From contig NZ_SOAY01000011.1 in NCBI RefSeq assembly GCF_004364165.1, positions 310,001 to 374,000 on the forward strand: 64,000 nt of DNA, written 5' to 3'. Positions 51,789 through 61,428 of the stretch are shown here, piece after piece. Source of the stretch: Maribacter spongiicola (GTDB lineage: Bacteria; Bacteroidota; Bacteroidia; Flavobacteriales; Flavobacteriaceae). The position numbers were made by a program, and so were the translations under genes. Each line of letters begins with the position of its first letter. Positions within the stretch are counted from its first letter, which is position 1. A model generated the notes under the pieces. It did not search any database. It was not told the DNA's origin and saw only the letters and a list, made by a program, of their open reading frames with translations.

Positions 51789-52274
51789 ATGAAAAGATTT
51801 TTAAAATACATTCCGGCATTGCTATTGGTCGGGTCTTTGTTGACAGCATATACACCGGTAGATAAAACGCCTGTAAAGTGTCTTATTCAATTAACAAATT
51901 ATTCTGGTGAAGGTGCTTATTTGATCGTATCTATCGTTGATGCCGATAATGAATATGTAGAGACTATATACGTGCAAGGTAAAGACAGCGAGTGGTACAG
52001 TGAAATTACAGAATGGTGGAATTTCTACGGAAAAAATCGACCGAATATAGATGCTATTTCTGGTGAGACCATCAGTGGAGGAGAACGTGCATTAAATGTT
52101 TTGCAAATTCCTACGGATAAAATAGATAAAGGGTATAGCCTTCGTTTTGAAACTTCTGTAGAGGATCAAGGGTATTATGCAGATGATATTCAGTTCCCGC
52201 TAACGACTGAAAATTTAACAACTAAAGTAGAGGGTAAAGGATTCATTCGCTACGTACGCATGTTACCTCAATAA
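51789..52274 (+). CDS. DUF2271 periplasmic protein with flavinylation-like motif
   Basis: A 161-residue exported protein (signal MKRFLKYIPALLLVGSLLTAY). The DUF2271 domain starts KCLIQLTNYSGEGAYLIVSI, and near residue 98 it carries DAISGETISGG. DUF2271 members often hold D-x-[ST]-G-A-[ST], the site where ApbE attaches FMN; here the Ala is Glu (SGET), so flavinylation is uncertain. Genes for such proteins often sit beside PepSY reductases, as here. No apbE gene is in the window. It probably passes electrons or binds iron together with its neighbour. Confidence 0.8.
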   Translation: MKRFLKYIPALLLVGSLLTAYTPVDKTPVKCLIQLTNYSGEGAYLIVSIVDADNEYVETIYVQGKDSEWYSEITEWWNFYGKNRPNIDAISGETISGGERALNVLQIPTDKIDKGYSLRFETSVEDQGYYADDIQFPLTTENLTTKVEGKGFIRYVRMLPQ

Positions 52275-52287
52275 AGATTATTAAAAC

Positions 52288-52373
52288 GTCTTTGCGAGAA
52301 GCTTTTCGCGACGAAGCAATCTGTCAAATAGGGTCAGCATGTTAGCGTGTCACATTTAGCGCAGTCGAAATGC
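52288..52373 (+). repeat. Intergenic repeat, copy 1 (units A and B)
   Basis: Unit A at 52288-52323 has the core TCGCGACGAAGCAATCTG. Unit B at 52347-52373 has the core AGCGCAGTCGAAATGC. Both recur in 54855-55130 on the other side of the PepSY gene. Confidence 0.85.
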
Positions 52374-52485
52374 CAGGTGTGTTAGATGCTAACTTAAGAA
52401 TTTTTGACTTCGCCTGCCATGCGATTAGGCGGGTCCGTAATAATGTTTTATAGTTAGTGTGTTTATTTTTACAATTACAATCACG

Positions 52486-52524
52486 CTTCCAGAATGACTT
52501 AGTACAGTCATTCTGGAAGTTTTT
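52486..52524 (+). terminator. Terminator of the ankyrin-DUF2271 operon
   Basis: A perfect 14-bp stem CTTCCAGAATGACT (52486-52499) / AGTCATTCTGGAAG (52506-52519), loop TAGTAC, then T residues to 52524. It lies 210 bases after the DUF2271 stop, beyond repeat copy 1. A further small hairpin CGACGC-TT-GCGTCG is at 52574-52587. Confidence 0.85.
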
Positions 52525-52654
52525 AAATAATATAAGGTTATAAAATTACTCGATAATCGAGATTTAAATGCTCCGACGCTTGCGTCGAAATATTAATTAT
52601 GTTTTCAATTCAATGCCTCAAGGGCTTGTCCCAAGGTTATTTATTTTACTTCGT

Positions 52655-54850
52655 ATGACAATTTCTATTTGGCGCTATAGCCATCTTACGCTTGCCCTGG
52701 TTTCTTCGCTATTCTTGATAGTGGCTTCTGTTACGGGAATCATTTTGGCGGTTGAACCCATTTCTCATCAAGCAAAGGGCTATGCGGTAGAAAATTTAGA
52801 AGAGGTGTCATTGGCTACTACCATCGATGCTTTAAAGAATACCTATGACGAAGTGTTGGATTTAGAAGTAGAATCGTCGGGTTTCGTAAAGGCTTCTGTA
52901 CTGACGATGGATATGGAAACGTTAGATGTCTATGTAAATCCCATTACTGGTGAACAGTTGGGTGAAGTGGAAGAGCGTCCATACCTGTATACCTTCGCGA
53001 CCAATGTACACCGATCATTATTTTTAAAAAGTATAGGTCGTTTCTTTGTCGGTCTTATTTCTTTACTCTTAGCTATAATTGCTATTACAGGCTTAGTTTT
53101 GCTTGCTAAGCGCCAAGGCGGATTCTTGAAATTATTCTCAAAAGTCCAGAAAGATTATTTTGAACTACGATACCATGTGGTGTTAAGTCGTTGGTTCTTT
53201 ATTCCTATTGTAATTCTTGCCGTAACGGGAGTGTATTTATCTGCCGAAAAGTTTAATCTGTTGCCTGATGCTAAAGTTGAACAACAAGAGCTTGCCGTAA
53301 ATGAAAATTCCAAAGCATATAACAATATAAAAGAAGTGCCCTTTTTTAAGGAAACTACTTTAGCGGCAGTTCGACAAGTTGAATTTCCTTTTTCAGATGA
53401 TCCCGAAGAATATTACGTAATTGCGTTGCAGGATAGGGAAGTAGAAGTGAATCAGCAAACCGGAGCCATAATGCGTAGTGGCGATTTCCCTTTTGTGACT
53501 TTGGTTTCGCGCTTAAGTTTGGTATTGCATACGGGTGAAGGCAATGTCATTTGGTCCATAATTTTATTACTTGCCAGTGTATCTATTTTGTTTTTTATGT
53601 ATTCAGGATTTGTAATGACTTTGAGGCGTAGAAAGAAAGGAAAACGAATTGCCCAGGTATTAGATAAAGATGAATGTGAGTATATAATTTTAGTAGGGTC
53701 GGAGAGTGGTACTGCATTCGATTTTGCACAGCGTTTCTATAACGGATTATTGCAAACTGGTAAGAAGGTCTATTTAACAGAGCTTAATACCTATACCACT
53801 TATGCGAAGGCAAAAAACATAATCGTTTTCACTTCTACATATGGCGAAGGAGAGCCACCAACGAATGCCCGTAAATTCTCTGCGGTATTTTCTACGATAC
53901 AGCAACCGAATAATATTGACTTTTCAGTTATTGGTTTTGGTTCTTTAGATTATCCTGATTACTGCAAGTTTGCAATTGAGATAGACAATCAATTATCAGC
54001 AGCTGAAAGCTTTCAACAGCAATTGCCACTTTTTAAAATTAATAAATCCGATTTTGATTCTTTTGAACTGTGGATGATTCAATACGCCTCTAAAGTCGGA
54101 TTCACAATTCCTGTAGAAAGACCACTTGTTAAGAAAAAGAAATATAAGAAAATAGATTTCGAGGTGGTGGAACGAACGGAATTGAATTGTGATGATACTT
54201 TTTTGTTGAAATTGAAACCACAATCTAAAATTGATTTTACATCGGGAGATCTGTTAGCTATTTTTCCGAATGCAGATGATACGGTTCGTCAATATTCAAT
54301 TGCTCGAATTGAAGATGAAATTTTATTAAGTATTAAAAAACACAAATTAGGTAGCGGTTCTAATTTTCTTTTCGGATTAAAAGTTGGAGAAACAATAAAA
54401 GCTGCCATAGACCGAAACCAACATTTCCATTTTCCGGAAAATTCAAAAAATTCAATTTTCATCTCAAATGGCACCGGCATAGCTCCGTTCTTAGGGGTGA
54501 TTTCAGAAAATACAACTCAGAATATCTCGATGTTCTGGGGAGGGCGATCAGAAGCCTCTATGGAGATTTATAATTCCGTTTTACAAAAAGCTGCCTCAAA
54601 TCGTGAAAATTTAAAAATATTCACCACTTTCTCAAGAGAAGGAAAAAAGCAATATGTTCAAGATGCTGTTTTCGAACAAAAAGATTTAATTTTAAAAACC
54701 ATCAACTTAAATGGTACCATTATGATTTGCGGATCATTAGCCATGCAACATGATGTTCTAGATGTCATCGAAAAAATACTAGAAGGAAATCAAGCAATCA
54801 CTTTCGAAGCCTTTGAAAAAAGCGATCAATTAAAAACAGATTGCTACTAA
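52655..54850 (+). CDS. PepSY membrane reductase fused to flavodoxin and FAD/NAD(P)H domains
   Basis: A 731-residue inner-membrane flavoprotein. The start at 52655 (MTISIWRYSHLTLALVSSLF) is chosen because the preceding 29 in-frame codons lie in intergenic repeat-like DNA. Residues 1-350 hold four helices with PepSY parts; 370-510 are a flavodoxin domain (LVGSESGTAFDFAQRF, TSTYGEGEPP); 520-731 are a ferredoxin-reductase type module (VRQYSIARIED, FISNGTGIAPFLGVI, TIMICGSLAMQHDV). It resembles CysJ fused to a PepSY transmembrane domain. It would carry electrons from NADPH across the membrane, probably to iron, heme or the flavin protein encoded upstream. Confidence 0.9.
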   Translation: MTISIWRYSHLTLALVSSLFLIVASVTGIILAVEPISHQAKGYAVENLEEVSLATTIDALKNTYDEVLDLEVESSGFVKASVLTMDMETLDVYVNPITGEQLGEVEERPYLYTFATNVHRSLFLKSIGRFFVGLISLLLAIIAITGLVLLAKRQGGFLKLFSKVQKDYFELRYHVVLSRWFFIPIVILAVTGVYLSAEKFNLLPDAKVEQQELAVNENSKAYNNIKEVPFFKETTLAAVRQVEFPFSDDPEEYYVIALQDREVEVNQQTGAIMRSGDFPFVTLVSRLSLVLHTGEGNVIWSIILLLASVSILFFMYSGFVMTLRRRKKGKRIAQVLDKDECEYIILVGSESGTAFDFAQRFYNGLLQTGKKVYLTELNTYTTYAKAKNIIVFTSTYGEGEPPTNARKFSAVFSTIQQPNNIDFSVIGFGSLDYPDYCKFAIEIDNQLSAAESFQQQLPLFKINKSDFDSFELWMIQYASKVGFTIPVERPLVKKKKYKKIDFEVVERTELNCDDTFLLKLKPQSKIDFTSGDLLAIFPNADDTVRQYSIARIEDEILLSIKKHKLGSGSNFLFGLKVGETIKAAIDRNQHFHFPENSKNSIFISNGTGIAPFLGVISENTTQNISMFWGGRSEASMEIYNSVLQKAASNRENLKIFTTFSREGKKQYVQDAVFEQKDLILKTINLNGTIMICGSLAMQHDVLDVIEKILEGNQAITFEAFEKSDQLKTDCY

Positions 54851-54854
54851 CGAA

Positions 54855-54886
54855 TTGCGAGGAGCTTTTCGCGACGAAGCAATCTG
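54855..54886 (+). repeat. Intergenic repeat unit A, copy 2
   Basis: Starts just after the PepSY gene stop (54850) and ends TCGCGACGAAGCAATCTG, as in copy 1. Confidence 0.85.
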
Positions 54887-54935
54887 CTTAATTTAGGTAG
54901 TATGTGAGTTCTGTGTTACAATTGATCAGAATGAA

Positions 54936-54972
54936 GTCTTTGCGATGAGCTTTTTCGCGACGAAGCAATCTG
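54936..54972 (+). repeat. Intergenic repeat unit A, copy 3
   Basis: GTCTTTGCGATGAGC followed by the common core. It differs from copy 4 by a single base in the left half (GATGAG versus GAGGAG). Confidence 0.85.
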
Positions 54973-55006
54973 TTGAATTTGTGCAATATTTGAATTTGGG
55001 GTCACG

Positions 55007-55086
55007 ATGTCACATTGAGCGCAGTCGAAATGCAATGCTTGTGCGATTCTAACTTCAAAGTTCTCGACTGCGCTAGAAGTGACATT
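55007..55086. repeat. Unit B with an inverted second copy (hairpin)
   Basis: Unit B (55007-55033) and an inverted copy (55061-55086) can pair through AGCGCAGTCGA (55018-55028) and TCGACTGCGCT (55064-55074), and through outer GTCAC/GTGAC. This forms a long imperfect hairpin. The direct copy is at 52347-52373. Confidence 0.8.
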
Positions 55087-55093
55087 AAGTTTC

Positions 55094-55130
55094 GTCTTTG
55101 CGAGGAGCTTTTTCGCGACGAAGCAATCTG
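55094..55130 (+). repeat. Intergenic repeat unit A, copy 4
   Basis: GTCTTTGCGAGGAGC plus the common core. A degraded inverted version (CAGATTACTTCACTACG, about 55169-55185) lies just before the P-ATPase stop. Confidence 0.85.
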
Positions 55131-55201
55131 CCTAATTTCTACACTAAGTGAGTTTTTAGTCTACCAATAAACAGATTACTTCACTACGTTCGTAATTACG
55201 C

Positions 55202-57202
55202 TTATTCCCACTGCATTTTCTGCAAACGCACCGCATTCAAAATTGCTAATAATGCAACACCAACATCGGCAAAAACCGCTTCCCACATCGTTGCGACTCC
55301 GCCAGCACCCATGGCTAATACTATAAGCTTAACACCAAACGCCAGAGCAATATTTTGCCACACAATTTTTCGAGTAGAATTCCCGATTTTAATAGCTGTG
55401 GCAATTTTAGAAGGCTGATCATTTTGTATGATGACATCGGCAGTTTCAATGGCGACATCACTACCTAATCCGCCCATGGCAATACCGACATCACTAATAG
55501 CAAGAACGGGAGCATCATTAATTCCGTCGCCGACAAAGGCAATCTTGGCGTTTGGGTTCTTTTTAAGTTTTGCTACTTCTTCTAGTTTCTCTTCAGGTAG
55601 TAATCCGCCTTTTGCCCAATCAATACCTAATTGTTGTGCTATTTGTTGGGTGATGGAATCTTTATCCCCCGAAAGCATAATAATTTTATCAATTCCCGCT
55701 TTGCGCATTTCTTTGATTGCTTCTAAAGCATCTTCTTTTAATTCATCGGCAATAGTAACATAGCCAGCAAATTTTCCGTCTATCGCCATCATTACTATAG
55801 AGGCTACAATGGCATCAGTTTCATTTGGGACTTCAATTTGGTTCGCGGTCATCAAGGCTTTATTTCCCACTAAAACCAATTTTTTGTTGACGGTTCCTTT
55901 CAATCCCTTACCTGCAATTTCGATGACATCTGTTGCTTTGAACTTATCTCCGTCAATCTTATATTCTAAAATTGCCTTCGCAATAGGGTGTGTAGATTGT
56001 TCTTCAATAGCAATCAAGTACTTCATGAATTCGTCTTCGGTAAAGATCTGATCTTTAATAAGATCCTTAATCTTAAAAACACCTTTGGTTACGGTGCCTG
56101 TTTTGTCCATAACCACTGTATTTACTTTGGTCATGGTGTCTAAGAAAGATGCGCCCTTAAACAGTATTCCGTTTCGTGAAGCTGCTCCCAGTCCGCCAAA
56201 ATACCCTAAGGGAATAGAAATTACCAAGGCACAAGGGCAAGAGATAACCAAGAATATTAAAGCACGATACAACCAATCTTGAAAGACGTAATTCTCGACA
56301 AAAAAGTAAGGTGAAAATGTAAGGGCAATAGCTAGATACGTAACAATAGGTGTATAGACCTTTGCGAATTTTCGAATAAAGAGTTCTGTCTTTGATTTGC
56401 GGGCGGTGGCATTTTGTACCATATCTAGAATACGTGCAATAGAACTGTCTTTGAAAACTTTAGTGGTTTCAATTTCAATAACTCCGTCTAAATTGATGCT
56501 TCCGCTGTAAATAGCATCTCCTTTTTTATGGGCATCAGGCTTGCTTTCTCCTGTTAATGCTGCGGTATTAAACAATCCCTTTTCTGAGCGTAATATGCCG
56601 TCTAGCGGGACTTTCTCCCCAACCCTGACTTGTATTTTTTCTCCCACATTAACCTCTTCTGGAGATGCAGAAATAAATTCATGATTACGAAAAACCAAGG
56701 CTTGATCCGGTTGTAGATCAAGTAAAGCTTTAATACTGCCTTTAGCACGTTGAACCGCAGCACTTTGAAAAAGTTCACCCACTGCGTAGAACACCATTAC
56801 TGCAACACCTTCTGGATATTCGCCAATACCAAATGCCCCGATTGTCGCAACACCCATTAAAAAGAATTCGGTAAAGAAATTTCCTTTTTTGATGCTTTTC
56901 CAACCTTCTCTTAAGACTGGTGAACCCACGGGAATGTATGCCGCGATATACCAAGCTAAACGTATGTAGCCTTCAAAGAATGGTAGGGTATTAAAATAGT
57001 CTACCATCATGCCAATAACGAGCATGATAAAGCTGATAATTGCTGGTAGGTATATTTTAAAGTTTGTTGTGTGTTGTGGTGCTTCGTGCGTATGTTCGTC
57101 ACCACAGCAATGGCCACAAGAACTTTGGGGTGCTGTAAATGTTTGTGGATCTATTTTCTTCTTTTTCATAATACCTGCAAGGTCTGAAAAGAGATCATGC
57201 AA
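55202..57202 (-). CDS. Zn/Cd-type heavy-metal P1B ATPase
   Basis: A 666-residue metal efflux pump. The metal-site motif is VISCPCALVISIP in the sixth helix; the phosphorylated Asp is in VVMDKTGTVTKG; TGESKPDAHKKG and AFVGDGINDAPVLA complete the ATPase core. Instead of an HMA domain the N-terminus has the Cys/His cluster SSCGHCCGDEHTHEAP, which can bind Zn. The start may be at 57202 or, at MKKKKIDPQ, at 57169. The Fur-family gene lies 11 bases upstream on the same strand, so zinc-dependent control of the pair is likely. CPC plus the C-terminal helix pattern favours Zn/Cd/Pb over Cu. Confidence 0.93.
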   Translation of the reverse strand: MHDLFSDLAGIMKKKKIDPQTFTAPQSSCGHCCGDEHTHEAPQHTTNFKIYLPAIISFIMLVIGMMVDYFNTLPFFEGYIRLAWYIAAYIPVGSPVLREGWKSIKKGNFFTEFFLMGVATIGAFGIGEYPEGVAVMVFYAVGELFQSAAVQRAKGSIKALLDLQPDQALVFRNHEFISASPEEVNVGEKIQVRVGEKVPLDGILRSEKGLFNTAALTGESKPDAHKKGDAIYSGSINLDGVIEIETTKVFKDSSIARILDMVQNATARKSKTELFIRKFAKVYTPIVTYLAIALTFSPYFFVENYVFQDWLYRALIFLVISCPCALVISIPLGYFGGLGAASRNGILFKGASFLDTMTKVNTVVMDKTGTVTKGVFKIKDLIKDQIFTEDEFMKYLIAIEEQSTHPIAKAILEYKIDGDKFKATDVIEIAGKGLKGTVNKKLVLVGNKALMTANQIEVPNETDAIVASIVMMAIDGKFAGYVTIADELKEDALEAIKEMRKAGIDKIIMLSGDKDSITQQIAQQLGIDWAKGGLLPEEKLEEVAKLKKNPNAKIAFVGDGINDAPVLAISDVGIAMGGLGSDVAIETADVIIQNDQPSKIATAIKIGNSTRKIVWQNIALAFGVKLIVLAMGAGGVATMWEAVFADVGVALLAILNAVRLQKMQWE

Positions 57203-57213
57203 CAGAAGTGCAT

Positions 57214-57630
57214 TTAATGGTCGCTACACGAATCGCATATGCCTTTAATGACCAAATTGGCATCTTCGGCAATATAGACTGCGGGTAAATTTATATGCGG
57301 AATTTTATGTTCGGTTAAGCAAACGGTTTTGTCGCAATGGCTACAGTGAAAATGTAAGTGCAGATCTTGATCAATCTCGCAATTGCAACCTGGTTGACAT
57401 AATGCAAATTTTGATATATTGGTGCCGTCATCTATTTGATGAACAATACCTTTTTCTTCAAATGTTTTTAAAGTTCTGTATAGTGTAGTTCGCTCCGCTT
57501 TTTCAAAAGCATTCTCAATATCGGTCAATGCAACGGCTGTATTCTTACTAGCCATAAATTTGTAGATAAGAATACGCATAGCGGTTGGTCGTACACTTTT
57601 GTTATCTAATGTTTTTTCTACTTCAGTCAT
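57214..57630 (-). CDS. Fur-family metal-responsive regulator (Zur-like)
   Basis: A 138-residue Fur-superfamily repressor. A winged helix occupies about residues 15-85 (ILIYKFMASKNTAVALTDIENAF, ERTTLYRTLKTFEEKGIVHQI). The metal part has CQPGCNCEIDQDLHLHFHCSHCDKTVCL, with the HxHFHC and CxxC structural zinc site, and a C-terminal GICDSCSD. The coupled P-type Zn/Cd ATPase gene starts 11 bases after its stop. A Zur or zinc-sensing role is inferred from that partner; the extra cysteines support zinc. Confidence 0.9.
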   Translation of the reverse strand: MTEVEKTLDNKSVRPTAMRILIYKFMASKNTAVALTDIENAFEKAERTTLYRTLKTFEEKGIVHQIDDGTNISKFALCQPGCNCEIDQDLHLHFHCSHCDKTVCLTEHKIPHINLPAVYIAEDANLVIKGICDSCSDH

Positions 57631-58024
57631 GTAAAAACTAGGTTTTGAAATACGCTTAACACTAATGTAATCAATGTTTTAAAAGATTTCAACTTGAGAG
57701 GATCTTTAACTTTAAATTAAGCAATTTCGAGTATTCAATAGCACTCTATTTTTGTTGTAAAGTGCTGAAAAAACGACAAATTAGGTGACGAGAATTCATT
57801 TTTTAAGAATAAAGAGTTTTGTCAAGGGAATTGATGAATTATGATAATTACTCAACTTAAAAATGATGAGGTTTTATCTGTAATTACTTCAATTATCGAG
57901 TTGGTAGTTGTGGTTTTTAGTGAAAGGTTAATGATCCTTTAGTCAGTAAGATAGCTGATTTTAATTGTAGATGATCTTTAACTTTTTGACCTTTAATTAG
58001 TAAAAATTGAAATGGTTATGAAGT
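57631..58024. other. Gene-free gap with a 13-bp direct repeat
   Basis: About 390 bases before the fur promoter. GATCTTTAACTTT occurs at 57701-57713 and again at 57973-57985. No palindromic Zur-like box was recognised. A 33-codon ORF at 57841 is not convincing. Confidence 0.5.
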
Positions 58025-58996
58025 CTACTCCACATTGTATGCAATATGGAAAATAGCGTCGCCCTGATTCACAATTGGTGATTCGTTGATGCAAATTACA
58101 TATCCTGTTTCTTTGGCTTTTATTTTCTTTTCAAAATAGCCGAACGGACCAGAAATGCTTCCTATTTCTTCTCCCTTTTTTACTGCTTGTCCGATTTTGA
58201 TTGTCGGGTGAAACATACCAGAATGTTTTGCTCGAACCCATTTAGAAGCGTGAACCAATTTCGGTACGGTTTCTTTTAATGCATATTCGCCTAATTCTTC
58301 CTCGAAATTTCGCATACCTAAATGTTGCATCATCCGCAGTGCACCAACAATACCAGTATCGGTTATTTCGCTATCGATATGAAGCGATTTTCCACCTTCG
58401 TATAGCAATACTTTTTTATCCAACTGATGTAAAGTTTCACGAAACGATTTTTCTCTTCCGGCAGATTTTACAATGAATTCAGCACCGAAAACTTTTGCTA
58501 ACGCTAATCCGTCAACATCGTCGCTATCAATTCTAATCTGTGGAGCGTTAAAACGGCTGTCACCACCCGTATGGTAATCTATGCAGTAATCTATAACCGG
58601 AGCGATATCTTTTATCAAGTGGTACGCAAAGCGGCTCGCTAATGATCCTCTTAAGCTGCCAGGGAAAACTCTGTTTAAATCTCGACCATCTGGAAACTGA
58701 CGTGTCTGATTTAAGAAGCCGAATATATTTACAACAGGAATACAAATAACCATACCGCATTCTGGACGGTTGAATTTTTTAGAGACGATTTGCCTAACAA
58801 TTTCTACACCGTTAATTTCATTACCGTGAATTCCACCTGTAATCAATAGGGTAGGACCGTCTTTTTTACCGCGCTGTACAATTACCGGAACTTCAATTTT
58901 GGTTCTGGTGTGTAGTTTTGCGATATCTAAATTCAACTGGGCACCTTTGCCTTTCTGAATGGTTTCGCCTAAAAGTGTGTATTTTTTATTAAACAT
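58025..58996 (-). CDS. Succinylglutamate desuccinylase/aspartoacylase family hydrolase
   Basis: A 323-residue zinc carboxypeptidase-like (M14-related) enzyme of the AstE/AspA family. The zinc ligands are in TGGIHGNEINGVEIV (HxxE) near residue 55 and in the later IDYHTGGDSRF; FPDGRDLNRVFPG follows the usual pattern. The C-terminal domain (about 230-323) is a biotinyl/lipoyl-like barrel seen in this group. It deacylates an N-acyl amino acid, or acts on a peptide; the substrate is unknown. In several gammaproteobacteria and flavobacteria a relative sits beside rimK, but no rimK is here. Confidence 0.88.
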   Translation of the reverse strand: MFNKKYTLLGETIQKGKGAQLNLDIAKLHTRTKIEVPVIVQRGKKDGPTLLITGGIHGNEINGVEIVRQIVSKKFNRPECGMVICIPVVNIFGFLNQTRQFPDGRDLNRVFPGSLRGSLASRFAYHLIKDIAPVIDYCIDYHTGGDSRFNAPQIRIDSDDVDGLALAKVFGAEFIVKSAGREKSFRETLHQLDKKVLLYEGGKSLHIDSEITDTGIVGALRMMQHLGMRNFEEELGEYALKETVPKLVHASKWVRAKHSGMFHPTIKIGQAVKKGEEIGSISGPFGYFEKKIKAKETGYVICINESPIVNQGDAIFHIAYNVE

Positions 58997-59210
58997 CTCG
59001 TATTGCCTACATTAAGATTTCTACTATAACCGAAAAGGTTGCAGTTTGGTATATTGTAATCGGTAAAATTAGTGTTTAATCATGTATATAGGATTCAAAA
59101 AGTTATTTTCTAGATTGACTTAAGTATGAAATAATATTGCTTTTTTAAACTTTAAATTTCATCAACTTTTGTTAAATTATGGCTCTACAGTAATTCGTAA
59201 TAATTAAATA

Positions 59211-59218
59211 TATCTTTG
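59211..59218 (+). promoter_or_regulatory. Putative -7 element (TATCTTTG) of the DUF255 gene
   Basis: An exact TAnnTTTG match, 18 bases before the ATG at 59237. Confidence 0.5.
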
Positions 59219-59236
59219 AATCTATATTAGAGACTT

Positions 59237-61363
59237 ATGAAGATTAATAGCTTGTTTTTTATTCTTATTGGTGTGCTGGTTTTAAGTTCTTGTAAAGATC
59301 AAAATAAGAATGTAAGTGATGGTGTAGAGATTGGAAATCACGAATTCACTAATGATCTTATACATGAAACTAGTCCGTATTTATTACAGCATGCGCATAA
59401 CCCTGTAGATTGGAAAGCTTGGTCTGAAGATGTTTTTAAAAAAGCATCCGAAGAAAATAAGCTTGTAGTTTTAAGTGTGGGGTATTCTACCTGCCACTGG
59501 TGCCATGTTATGGAAGAGGAATCTTTTGAAGATACCGGAGTAGCTACACTTATGAACGATAAGTTTGTTAGTATTAAGGTAGACCGCGAAGAACGACCAG
59601 ATATTGATATGGTGTACCAGACTGCACTGCAATTGGTAAACGGAACGGGTGGGTGGCCTATGAATGCCATTATTATGCCTAATGGGAGTCCGGTGTTTTT
59701 AGGTACATATTTTGAGAAAGAAGAATGGAAGAATATTCTAGTCAAATTCAGTTCTGAATATGAAAAGAATCCTGAGAAAATGACGGAGTATGCCACCATG
59801 TTGGCAGATGGTGTACAAGAGGTTTATGAGCAGCCAGCAAAACAATCGGCGAATGCCATTACACCAGATAAGTTTGTGAACGGTATTACGGAGTGGGCTA
59901 CTGTTTGGGACAAACAATGGGGTGGTAACCTCGGGCAACAGAAATTTATACTACCTGCTAATTTGACCATGTTATTAGATTATGCCGTGCTGCAACAAAA
60001 TAGCGAAGCTGAAAATCATGTTATTAATACGTTAGATAAGGTGATTCATGGTGGAATCTATGATCACGTAGATGGCGGATTTTTTAGATATAGCACTGAT
60101 AATACTTGGAAGGTGCCACATTTTGAAAAGATGCTGTATGATAATGCACAACTCGTGTATTTACTATCAAAATCCTATAAATTGACAGGTAACAAGGAAT
60201 ATAAAGCAAAGGTAGAGGAAACGCTAAAATTTTTAAAGACTGAAATGCGAAATGAAGATGGAGGTTATTTTAGTGCTATGAATGCTGATACCAATGGGGA
60301 GGAAGGAGTTTATTATGTTTGGAAGAAGGAAGAACTGCAGTCGTTATTAGGTGATGACTTTGAATTATTCTCCAAATACTTCAATATTGAGGATAGTCAG
60401 GTTTGGGAAGATGGAAACTTTGTATTGAACAATACCACTTCTAAAGGTGAAATTTTAAAAGCTTTTGAAATAAGCGAAGAAGCCTTTGATAAGAAAAAGG
60501 AGAGTTGGAAATCGACCTTGTATCAAGCGCGACAAGAAAGAGAAAAGCCTACCAAAGATTTTAAGATCATAACCTCATGGAACGCTCTTTTAATTGACGG
60601 ACTTTTAGAAGCATACAAGGCTTTTGGTGATGAGAAATATTTAACCGAGGCAGTGTCGGTTTTTAACTATTTAAATGAGTACAATTATAAAGACACACAA
60701 TTGGTGCATTCTTATACAAAAGATAGTAAGCAGAAAGAGGTATTCTTAGAAGATTATGCTTTTCTAGCCAAAAGTGCCTTTGCCTTGTACGAAGTCACTT
60801 TAGACATCTCGTATCTACAGACTTCAAAAGAGTTAATGAATATAGGATCGGAAAAATATAAGAGTACTTCTGAGTTGTTCTTTTATAATGTTTCTAGTGA
60901 TTTGGTGCCGAGTATCATTAATACTTCTGATGGGGTGGTACCTTCTGCAAATGCTATTATGGCACAGAATTTTTTACGAATTGGTCATTTAGAATACAAT
61001 ACCGAATATTTGAAAAAGGCAGCGGTAATGGGGTCTTTAATTACAGATGATTTTGAAAGTCACGCTGTAAGCTATGGCGCTTGGGGGTCTTTGCTTTTGC
61101 AACAAGTATATCCTTTTTATGAAATAGTGGTTGTCGGTAAAGATGCGAAAGGTATGTTGTCAGAAATAAACAGCACATACATTGTTAATTCGATTATCGT
61201 AGGTTCTACTGTTGAGAGTGATATTTCTCTTTTTAAAGATCGTTTTGATGAAGATGAAACCTTTATTTATGTATGTCAGAACAATACCTGTAAACTACCT
61301 GTAAAAACAGTTTCTGGCGCCTATGATCAGATGAAATCTTTTGGTTATCAGGGTTTTAAATAG
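59237..61363 (+). CDS. DUF255 thioredoxin-domain lipoprotein (YyaL-like)
   Basis: A 708-residue protein of the YyaL/SSP411 family. The lipoprotein signal is [16 protein letters not shown] (lipobox LSSC). The thioredoxin-like DUF255 domain (about residues 35-200) has [28 protein letters not shown] and [15 protein letters not shown]. The rest is an (alpha/alpha)6 barrel like N-acylglucosamine 2-epimerase ([24 protein letters not shown] reads across in two parts). Most bacterial members are cytoplasmic; a lipoprotein version puts it in the envelope, as is common in Bacteroidota. Its substrate is not known. Confidence 0.92.
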   Translation: MKINSLFFILIGVLVLSSCKDQNKNVSDGVEIGNHEFTNDLIHETSPYLLQHAHNPVDWKAWSEDVFKKASEENKLVVLSVGYSTCHWCHVMEEESFEDTGVATLMNDKFVSIKVDREERPDIDMVYQTALQLVNGTGGWPMNAIIMPNGSPVFLGTYFEKEEWKNILVKFSSEYEKNPEKMTEYATMLADGVQEVYEQPAKQSANAITPDKFVNGITEWATVWDKQWGGNLGQQKFILPANLTMLLDYAVLQQNSEAENHVINTLDKVIHGGIYDHVDGGFFRYSTDNTWKVPHFEKMLYDNAQLVYLLSKSYKLTGNKEYKAKVEETLKFLKTEMRNEDGGYFSAMNADTNGEEGVYYVWKKEELQSLLGDDFELFSKYFNIEDSQVWEDGNFVLNNTTSKGEILKAFEISEEAFDKKKESWKSTLYQARQEREKPTKDFKIITSWNALLIDGLLEAYKAFGDEKYLTEAVSVFNYLNEYNYKDTQLVHSYTKDSKQKEVFLEDYAFLAKSAFALYEVTLDISYLQTSKELMNIGSEKYKSTSELFFYNVSSDLVPSIINTSDGVVPSANAIMAQNFLRIGHLEYNTEYLKKAAVMGSLITDDFESHAVSYGAWGSLLLQQVYPFYEIVVVGKDAKGMLSEINSTYIVNSIIVGSTVESDISLFKDRFDEDETFIYVCQNNTCKLPVKTVSGAYDQMKSFGYQGFK

Positions 61364-61428
61364 TTTTATGACTAGTTGATCTTTAATAGCCATTGTTGCT
61401 GTTCTGGTTTAAATTTACAGCGTTTTGT

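Noticed and set aside
52568..52654. Upstream start of the PepSY-reductase gene
   Set aside because: The 29 extra residues come from repeat-like intergenic DNA including a CGACGC/GCGTCG hairpin; the ATG at 52655 begins the conserved first helix.
57841..57942. 33-codon ORF starting MIITQLKNDE
   Set aside because: No paralogue, no flanking promoter or terminator, and the length is expected by chance in a 390-base AT-rich gap.
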